From contig CAMLNW010000106.1 in assembly GCA_946481495.1 (NCBI GenBank), positions 1 through 8,798 on the forward strand: a stretch of 8,798 nt of DNA, in the 5' to 3' direction. This DNA comes from an uncultured Actinomycetes bacterium. GTDB taxonomy: Bacteria; Actinomycetota; Thermoleophilia; Solirubrobacterales; Thermoleophilaceae. The translations under genes were made by a program, and so were the position numbers. How positions within the stretch are numbered: the first letter of the stretch is position 1; the number at the start of each line of letters is the position of its first letter. A model generated the notes under the pieces. That model made no database searches, had not been told where the DNA came from, and was given only the letters and a program-made list of their open reading frames with translations. Below are positions 1 to 4,823 of this stretch, piece by piece.

Positions 1-36
1 CGGCGGGTGGCGGGGCGGCGGGTGGCGGGGCGGCGG
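1..36. repeat. 15-bp tandem repeat (2.4 copies) in the Ppx/GppA gene at the window edge
   Basis: The unit CGGCGGGTGGCGGGG occurs perfectly at 1-15 and 16-30 and is followed by a partial CGGCGG at 31-36. It is a multiple of three, so on the minus strand it keeps the phosphatase frame open and encodes repeated Arg-Arg-Pro-Ala-Thr. Homologues normally have ordinary helical sequence after the RIGEGL motif. This may be a real in-frame expansion or an assembly artefact at a contig end. The array may extend beyond the left edge. Confidence 0.75.
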
Positions 37-215
37 ATGCGGCAGCCGGCGGCGTCCAGGCCCTCGCCGATCCGCACCGCCTCGTGGATCTCGTCCGTGC
101 GCCGCCACCACGCGCGGCCGGTCTCGTCCGGCTCGGCGTAGGAGAACACGACGAGCCGGAACGAGTTCGACCCCATGTCGATGACGGCGGTGCGGTTCAC
201 GGGCGCGGCTATCAT
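1..215 (-). CDS. Ppx/GppA-family phosphatase (exopolyphosphatase / pppGpp phosphohydrolase), 5' part only
   Basis: Reading leftward from ATG at 215 gives an N-terminus beginning MIAAPVNRTAVIDMGSNSF. It contains the AVIDMGSNSFRLVV phosphate-binding loop of the sugar-kinase/Hsp70-like ATPase fold, then WWRRTDEIHEAVRIGEGLDAAG, as in the first 60 or so residues of Ppx/GppA proteins. Family members are cytoplasmic and hydrolyse inorganic polyphosphate or the pppGpp alarmone; which one cannot be told from this fragment. Only 71 codons are present and the gene continues beyond the left edge. GTG at 200 is an alternative start that keeps the conserved loop intact; neither start has a Shine-Dalgarno. 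The gene is divergent from fprA with essentially no spacer. The last dozen residues in view become an Arg/Pro/Ala/Thr repeat unlike the family, so either this end is low-complexity or the sequence at the edge is unreliable. Confidence 0.85.
   Translation of the reverse strand, partial: MIAAPVNRTAVIDMGSNSFRLVVFSYAEPDETGRAWWRRTDEIHEAVRIGEGLDAAGCRIRRPATRRPATR
210..215 (+). promoter_or_regulatory. Candidate -10 element (TATCAT) for fprA
   Basis: TATCAT matches the TANNNT/TATAAT -10 consensus at five of six positions. It ends 10 bases before the preferred fprA start GTG at 226, so transcription would begin within a few bases of the start codon and give a very short or absent leader. No convincing -35 hexamer is visible. 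The element overlaps the ATG (213-215, minus strand) of the divergent phosphatase gene. Confidence 0.4.
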
Positions 216-225
216 CCCGCGCCGC

Positions 226-1620
226 GTGTCTCTGGGAACTCTCGACAATCCGCTGCGCGTCGCCATCGTCGGCTCCGGGCCGGCCGGCTTCTACTCGGCT
301 GGCCACCTGCTGGCCGACAAGGAGCTCGCGATCGAGGTCGACATGTTCGACCGGCTGCCGACTCCATTCGGGCTCGTGCGCGCTGGCGTCGCGCCGGACC
401 ATCCGAAGATCAAGTCGGTCACGCGGGTCTACGAGAAGACCGCCGCCAAGGAGCAGTTCCGCTTCTTCGGCAACGTCAAGATCGGCGAGCACCTCAGCCA
501 CGCTGACCTCGAGGCCCACTACCACGCGATCGTCTACGCATACGGCTGCGAGACCGATCGCCAGCTCGGGATCGAGGGCGAGGAGCTGCCCGGCAGCTAC
601 GCCGCCACCGAGTTCGTCGCCTGGTACAACGGCCACCCCGACTACCGCGACATCGAGTTCGACCTCTCGTGCGAGCGCGTGGCGATCGTCGGCAACGGCA
701 ACGTTGCGATGGATCTCGCCCGGATGCTCGTGCTGCCGCGCGCCGAGCTCGAGGGCACCGACACCGCCGACCACGCGATCGAGGCGCTCTCGACCTCGAA
801 CGTCAAACACGTCTATGTGCTCGGCCGGCGCGGGCCGGCGCAGGCCGCCTTCACCAACCCCGAGCTGCGCGAGCTCGGCGAGCTGACCGATGCCGACGTG
901 ATCGTCGAGCCGTTCGAGCTCGACCGCCACAGCGCCCAGTCGATCGAGGGTGAGGGCGAGATCACGCCGCGCCGCAACGTCGAGATCTTGCGGGAGTTCG
1001 CCAGCCGCTCGCCAGAGGGCAAGCCGAAGCGGGTCGAGCTGCGCTTCCTCGCCTCGCCGGTCGCGATTCGCGGCGACGAGAAGGTCGAGGCGCTCGAGCT
1101 CGTCCACAACAAGCTCGAGCACGGGGGAGAGGGTCAGATCCGCGCCCAGGCGACCGACGAGCACGAGACGCTCGAGGTCGGCCTCGTCTTCCGCGCGGTC
1201 GGCTACCGCGGCATCCCGATCGAGGGCGTCCCGTTCGACGAGTGGCACGGCACGATCCCCAACGAGGAGGGCCGCGTCGTCGATCCAGGGTCGCAGCACG
1301 CCGTGCCCGGCCTCTACGTCGCCGGCTGGGTCAAGCGCGGGCCGTCGGGAGTGATCGGCACCAACAAGCGCGACGCCCAGGAGACCGTCGAGCACCTGCT
1401 CGAGGACGTCCGCGAGGGCCGGCTGCCCCAGCCCGAGCGCCCAGCGCGCGCGGCGATCGAGGAGCTCGTGCGTGAGCGCCAGCCCGACGTCGTCGACTAC
1501 GCCGGCTGGGAGGCGATCGACGCCAGCGAGAAGGCGGCCGGGGAGCCCCAAGGACGGCCGCGGGTGAAGCTCACGCGGATCGCCGAGATGGTCGAGGCAG
1601 CGCGCGCTGCGCGCGTCTAG
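226..1620 (+). CDS. fprA: FprA-type ferredoxin/adrenodoxin-NADP+ reductase (FAD-dependent)
   Basis: This is a cytoplasmic flavoenzyme that passes electrons between NADPH and ferredoxin-type iron-sulfur proteins, as in the FprA/adrenodoxin reductase family. From GTG at 226 it is 464 residues, close to the roughly 456 of mycobacterial FprA. The FAD-binding GxGxxG motif is VAIVGSGPAG at residues 12-21. The NADPH Rossmann motif is VAIVGNGNVAMD at 152-163, followed by the GRRGPAQAAFTNPELREL signature from 200. The C-terminal flavin motif GWVKRGPSGVIGTNK spans 367-381. An in-frame ATG at 175 would lie antisense to the conserved GSNSF loop of the divergent phosphatase, so GTG 226 is preferred; it has no Shine-Dalgarno, so the start is the least certain part. 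The gene ends with TAG in a CTAG shared with the convergent hemQ. Its ferredoxin partner is not in this window. Confidence 0.9.
   Translation: MSLGTLDNPLRVAIVGSGPAGFYSAGHLLADKELAIEVDMFDRLPTPFGLVRAGVAPDHPKIKSVTRVYEKTAAKEQFRFFGNVKIGEHLSHADLEAHYHAIVYAYGCETDRQLGIEGEELPGSYAATEFVAWYNGHPDYRDIEFDLSCERVAIVGNGNVAMDLARMLVLPRAELEGTDTADHAIEALSTSNVKHVYVLGRRGPAQAAFTNPELRELGELTDADVIVEPFELDRHSAQSIEGEGEITPRRNVEILREFASRSPEGKPKRVELRFLASPVAIRGDEKVEALELVHNKLEHGGEGQIRAQATDEHETLEVGLVFRAVGYRGIPIEGVPFDEWHGTIPNEEGRVVDPGSQHAVPGLYVAGWVKRGPSGVIGTNKRDAQETVEHLLEDVREGRLPQPERPARAAIEELVRERQPDVVDYAGWEAIDASEKAAGEPQGRPRVKLTRIAEMVEAARAARV
1597..1615. terminator. GC palindrome/hairpin at the convergent fprA and hemQ 3' ends
   Basis: GCAGCGCGCGCTGC at 1597-1610 is a perfect 14-bp palindrome. 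The overlapping CGCGCG-CTG-CGCGCG at 1601-1615 can form a 6-bp stem with a 3-base loop. It lies within the last fprA codons and just past the hemQ stop, so it could slow polymerase from either side. There is no T-run on either strand, so this is not a canonical intrinsic terminator. The sequence may simply reflect Ala/Arg codons (AARAAR). Confidence 0.3.
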
Positions 1621-2333
1621 TCCGCGACTGGATCTGGGTCGAGCGTCGCCGCTGTAACGGCGGTGCCGTCGAGCGCGTCCAGTGCGCGCTCCACGCTCGC
1701 GCTGAGGCAAGTGAAGATCGGCGTCTCGGAGGCGGTGTAGGCGCTCGACTCGGTCGTGCGGAGCTCCTGGACGAGGTCGAGGAACTCCGACGGGTGGTCG
1801 GCGTTGAACGAGACGACGAACTCCTGGTCGTCGAGACCGTAGGAGTAGGCGGTGTTGATCTCGATGCCCGGGTAGCGCTTGCCGACCTCGATGTGGCCGC
1901 GCATGATCCGCATCCGCTCGTCGGCCGGCAGGCCGTACCACTCGCGCTTCTTCCACATCGGGTAGACGATGAAGTAGCGGCGGTCCGATCCTGGGCGTGG
2001 CGCCGTCGGCTGCTCCTCTTCGGAGTAGACGGACTCCTTGGTCAGCGCCAGGTAGGAGTGCGAGATGTCGGCGTAGCGCATCAACCCGGCCTGGTTGAGC
2101 AGCACATGCAGCTCGTGGATCGGGTCGAGCGTGGGGGCGACCGCCCGAATCATCAGGTCGCAGTCGCCGCGCGTGCCGACCAGCGAGTAGGCGCGCAGGT
2201 AGTGATCGGTCGCGAACTCGTTGCAGGCAGCGGCGAACTCGCGCTTGTCCTGTGCGCGCTCTTCGGCGCTGCGTCGCCGCCACTCCGGCGAGACCTTTAC
2301 AAAGCTGTACTTGAGGTAGTTGCGCTCGGCCAT
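1617..2333 (-). CDS. hemQ: Coproheme decarboxylase (ChdC/HemQ), chlorite-dismutase family
   Basis: This enzyme carries out the last step of the coproporphyrin-dependent heme pathway: peroxide-driven decarboxylation of the two propionates of coproheme to give heme b. From ATG at 2333 (MAERNYLKYSFVKV) it is 238 residues, a normal length. The family signatures are VYPMWKKREWYGLPADER at 123-140, with Y124 at the place of the catalytic tyrosine, and MRGHIEVGKRYPGI, with H147 as the expected proximal heme ligand. SYGLDDQEFVVSF (164-176) and LVQELR ending at R192 follow. No histidine occurs between residues 93 and 124, where corynebacterial enzymes place a distal His. The frame stays open far upstream of 2333, but that sequence has no family similarity and runs antisense to the glycosyltransferase. 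No Shine-Dalgarno precedes the ATG. A weak CAAACT, 9 bases upstream, could be a -10 for a near-leaderless message. The gene converges on fprA and is divergent from the glycosyltransferase. Confidence 0.93.
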   Translation of the reverse strand: MAERNYLKYSFVKVSPEWRRRSAEERAQDKREFAAACNEFATDHYLRAYSLVGTRGDCDLMIRAVAPTLDPIHELHVLLNQAGLMRYADISHSYLALTKESVYSEEEQPTAPRPGSDRRYFIVYPMWKKREWYGLPADERMRIMRGHIEVGKRYPGIEINTAYSYGLDDQEFVVSFNADHPSEFLDLVQELRTTESSAYTASETPIFTCLSASVERALDALDGTAVTAATLDPDPVAD

Positions 2334-2395
2334 CGTGCACCGAGTTTGGCGATTTCCCTGCTGCGGTGCTCGCAGAACCTCGCTCCCGCGTGCTC

Positions 2396-2407
2396 CAGAC
2401 GCGTCTG
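2396..2407. promoter_or_regulatory. 12-bp perfect palindrome (CAGACGCGTCTG), candidate operator
   Basis: CAGACGCGTCTG is perfectly self-complementary. It sits in the 132-bp region between the divergent hemQ and glycosyltransferase starts, with its centre about 64 bases from one and 68 from the other, so a bound dimeric regulator could affect both promoters. A smaller hairpin (CTGCG-N5-CGCAG) lies at 2361-2375. I do not recognise the motif as the site of a named regulator. Confidence 0.35.
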
Positions 2408-2453
2408 TGGGACCGGTTCTGCTGCGCTCCTCCGCTTCTTCCGTGCAGTGGTC

Positions 2454-2459
2454 TACGAT
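2454..2459 (+). promoter_or_regulatory. Candidate -10 element (TACGAT) for a leaderless glycosyltransferase transcript
   Basis: TACGAT fits the actinobacterial TANNNT -10 consensus. It is followed by six bases (GCGACG) and then the GTG start at 2466, so the expected transcription start falls on the first base of the start codon. No ribosome-binding site is visible, which fits leaderless initiation. No good -35 is seen 16-18 bases upstream. Confidence 0.45.
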
Positions 2460-2465
2460 GCGACG

Positions 2466-4778
2466 GTGCGCGTTGGGATCGTTTCCCCTTACTCGTACAC
2501 GTATCCAGGCGGTGTCGGCCGGCATGCCGAGGCTCTGACCGCAGAGCTGATCGATCAGGGACACGAGGCTCTCCTCCTCGCCCCATACGACCCGGACGAC
2601 CGACTGGCGCGTGCGATGCATCGGGGCGCCGCCCCCGAGCAGCGGCCCCTGCCCGACCACTTCGTGCCGCTCGGCCGCACCGCCGGGCTGCCGATGAATG
2701 GCGCGGTCTCGAACCTGGCGCTGTCGCCGGCAGTGGTCCCGACGCTGCGGCGTGAGCTGAAGCGCGGCAGGTTCGACGTCGTCCACGTCCACGAGCCGAA
2801 CGCGCCGTTTGTCAGCTGGTTCGCGACCGAGCTGGCGCGCACGCCGCTGGTCGGGACCTTCCACTGTTACTCGCGCAGCCCGGTGATCAACACTGTCGCC
2901 GCCAACGTCGCGACCGCCCGCCGCCTCTACAACAAGCTGCACGTCCGGATCGCCGTCTCCGAGGCCGCGCGCTGGACCTGCGAGCGCTTCTACGGCGGCG
3001 AGTACCGGATCGTCCCGAACGGGGTCGACCTGTCCGCCGCGCGGCCGAGCGACCGCTCGCAGCCGCGCGACCAGCTCGAGCTGCTGTTCCTCGGCCGCGC
3101 CGAGGCGCGCAAGGGCCTGCCGGTGCTGCTGCGCGCCTTCGAGGCGCTGCGCGGGGCGGGTGTCGCGGCGCGGCTGACCGTCGCCGGCGCGACGCAGGCG
3201 GAGGTCGAGCCGCTGCTGCTCGACGTCGAAGGCGTCGAGATCGCCGGGCGCGTCGACGAGGACGAGAAGCAGCGTCTGCTTGGCGCCGCCGACCTGCTCG
3301 TCGCGCCCGCGCTCGGCGGCGAGAGCTTCGGCATGGTGCTCACCGAGGCCTTCGCGGCCGGGACTCCCGCCGTCGCTTCGAACATCGCCGGCTACCGCGA
3401 CGTGGCCCGCGACGGGATCGACAGCGTGCTCGTTCCGCCGGCCGACGCGGCCGCGCTCGGCGAGACGCTGCGCGAGCTCGCGCTCGATCCAGCGCGCCGC
3501 TTGGAGATGGGCGTCGCCGCCCGCGAGCGCGCCGAGCGCTTCTCCTGGTCGCATGTCGCCGAGGAGGTGACGGAGGCCTACGAGGACGCCGTCGCGATGC
3601 CCGCCCCGGCCACCCGTCGTGCTGCCGCCGGCGCACGCCTGGGCCTCGTCTCTGCTTCCGGCGTACCGGCACCGCCACCACGGCGGATCCCGTCGATCGA
3701 GCCGCCACCGCCGGAGAGCGAGCGCCGCAGCAACTGGCACAAGGTGCGCCGCGTCGCTGCGATCGGCGGCATGATCGCCGCTGTCGGCCTCGCCGCGCTG
3801 GCGCTCGACCGAATCGGGATCGATCAGATCGGCCACGCGTTGCTAGCCGCGACCCCGGTCTGGGTGCTCGCCGCCTTCGCCTTGATGTGCTCGTCGATGC
3901 TGGTCCGCGCCGAGGCCTGGCACGCGATCCTCTGCGCTGCGCTGCCCGGTGTGCGCGTTCGCCGCCGTGACGCGGCGCGCGCGACGATGATCGGCGTCCT
4001 GATGTCGGCGACGTTGCCGGCCCGTCTCGGCGAGCCTTCGCGTGCGCTGATCATGTCGCGGCGGATCGGCCGTGTGCGCGATCGCTTCCCGGTCGTGCTC
4101 GGCTCGATCGTCTCGCAGACGCTGCTCAACATCCTCGCCCTGGTGATCCTCGGCGCGGTGATGTTCGCCACCGTCGGCGTCTTCCGTGGCGGGGAGGACG
4201 CGCTCGTGATCGCGTCGATCGCGCCGATCGTCCTGATCCTGCTCGTGCTCGCCGCCCCGGCGCTGCTGCGCCGTGGCAAGCCGTCGCGCTTCGTGCGCGT
4301 CCAGCAGGCACTGGCTGTGGCCCGCTCGGCGATGGTCCAGGTGCGCCACGGGCTGGACGTCTTCCGCCAGCCGCGGCTCGGCGCCTGGGCGGCTGCCATG
4401 CAGCTCTTCGCATGGGCGATCCAGTGGATCGCCTGCTACGTCCTGCTGGTCGCGCTCGGCCTCGACGGCCACGCGGGCGTCGGCGCCGCCGCTGCCGTTC
4501 TGTTCGCAGTCAACGTCACGGCCGCGATCCCGATCACCCCGTCGAACCTCGGTGTCTTCCAGGCGGCCTGCGTCGCCGTCTTGTCGGCCTATGGAGTCAG
4601 CAAGACCGATGCCCTCGCCTACGGGATCATCCTCCAGGCCGTTGAGATCGCGACCGCCTTCGCGATGGGTACCCCCGCACTGCTGCGCGAGGGCATGACC
4701 TGGCGCGATCTGCGCCTGCGCGCCCTGCACGCCACGCCGGTCGAGCTGCGCGCCGTGCGCGGCGGCATCGAGGCCTGA
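2466..4778 (+). CDS. GT4 (PimA-like) glycosyltransferase fused to an MprF/AglD-type flippase-like membrane domain
   Basis: One open frame of 770 residues holds two modules. Residues 1-375 are a GT-B, family 4 glycosyltransferase: VRVGIVSPYSYTYPGGVGRH with the donor-site GGV loop at 15-17, DVVHVHEPN (104-112), FLGRAEARKGL (208-218) with the Arg and Lys that bind donor phosphates, and the EX7E motif E286/E294 in GGESFGMVLTEAFAAGTP. It most resembles the phosphatidyl-inositol mannosyltransferase type, but donor and acceptor cannot be read from sequence. A Pro/Ala-rich linker (about 376-420) and a basic stretch lead into a polytopic module (about 428-740) with some seven or eight hydrophobic segments. 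Its LGEPSRAL and ITPSNLGVFQA motifs match the lysylphosphatidylglycerol synthase membrane domain (UPF0104/AglD-like), thought to move lipids across membranes. The mprF catalytic domain is absent. Inference: it glycosylates a membrane lipid on the cytoplasmic face and may help flip it. GTG 2466 is chosen because the GT fold begins there and a -10-like element abuts it. Confidence 0.88.
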   Translation: MRVGIVSPYSYTYPGGVGRHAEALTAELIDQGHEALLLAPYDPDDRLARAMHRGAAPEQRPLPDHFVPLGRTAGLPMNGAVSNLALSPAVVPTLRRELKRGRFDVVHVHEPNAPFVSWFATELARTPLVGTFHCYSRSPVINTVAANVATARRLYNKLHVRIAVSEAARWTCERFYGGEYRIVPNGVDLSAARPSDRSQPRDQLELLFLGRAEARKGLPVLLRAFEALRGAGVAARLTVAGATQAEVEPLLLDVEGVEIAGRVDEDEKQRLLGAADLLVAPALGGESFGMVLTEAFAAGTPAVASNIAGYRDVARDGIDSVLVPPADAAALGETLRELALDPARRLEMGVAARERAERFSWSHVAEEVTEAYEDAVAMPAPATRRAAAGARLGLVSASGVPAPPPRRIPSIEPPPPESERRSNWHKVRRVAAIGGMIAAVGLAALALDRIGIDQIGHALLAATPVWVLAAFALMCSSMLVRAEAWHAILCAALPGVRVRRRDAARATMIGVLMSATLPARLGEPSRALIMSRRIGRVRDRFPVVLGSIVSQTLLNILALVILGAVMFATVGVFRGGEDALVIASIAPIVLILLVLAAPALLRRGKPSRFVRVQQALAVARSAMVQVRHGLDVFRQPRLGAWAAAMQLFAWAIQWIACYVLLVALGLDGHAGVGAAAAVLFAVNVTAAIPITPSNLGVFQAACVAVLSAYGVSKTDALAYGIILQAVEIATAFAMGTPALLREGMTWRDLRLRALHATPVELRAVRGGIEA

Positions 4779-4794
4779 GCCCCAGCTCTACAGG

Positions 4795-4821
4795 GAGCGC
4801 GCTCTCCTGTCGATGGGAGGG
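4795..4821 (+). promoter_or_regulatory. Leader of the protease gene: palindrome and strong Shine-Dalgarno (GGGAGGG)
   Basis: The 45-base gap holds a 10-bp palindrome (GAGCGCGCTC, 4795-4804) and a GGGAGGG ribosome-binding site at 4815-4821, just before ATG 4824 (tight spacing of two to three bases). CTCC at 4804-4807 is complementary to GGAG at 4816-4819, so a small hairpin could hide the ribosome-binding site, competing with the upstream palindrome. The ribosome-binding site is clear; the folding is speculative. No separate promoter is evident, so read-through from the glycosyltransferase gene is likely. Confidence 0.45.
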
Positions 4822-4823
4822 CA

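Noticed and set aside
175..225. ATG at 175 as the fprA start
   Set aside because: It would make the first 17 residues antisense to the conserved phosphate-binding loop and start of the divergent phosphatase; GTG 226 gives the usual FprA length.
84..506. 140-residue plus-strand open frame at the left end
   Set aside because: It overlaps both the phosphatase 5' end and fprA in another frame, and its composition is Arg/Ala/Gly-rich with no motif.
2361..2375. CTGCG-N5-CGCAG hairpin as a terminator
   Set aside because: It has a short 5-bp stem without a T-run and lies between divergent genes, where no transcript needs to end.
1794..2465. Upstream extension of the glycosyltransferase frame over hemQ
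   Set aside because: It is antisense to the HemQ coding region and shows no domain; the GT-B fold starts at GTG 2466.
2334..3836. Upstream extension of the hemQ frame, giving a 739-residue minus-strand reading frame
   Set aside because: The extra 500 residues are Arg/Ala/Gly-rich with no family features, lie antisense to the well-supported glycosyltransferase, and precede a clear HemQ N-terminus at 2333.
3843..4730. 295-residue minus-strand open frame opposite the flippase-like domain
   Set aside because: The composition is highly charged and repetitive, complementary to transmembrane-coding DNA; no independent start signal is seen.
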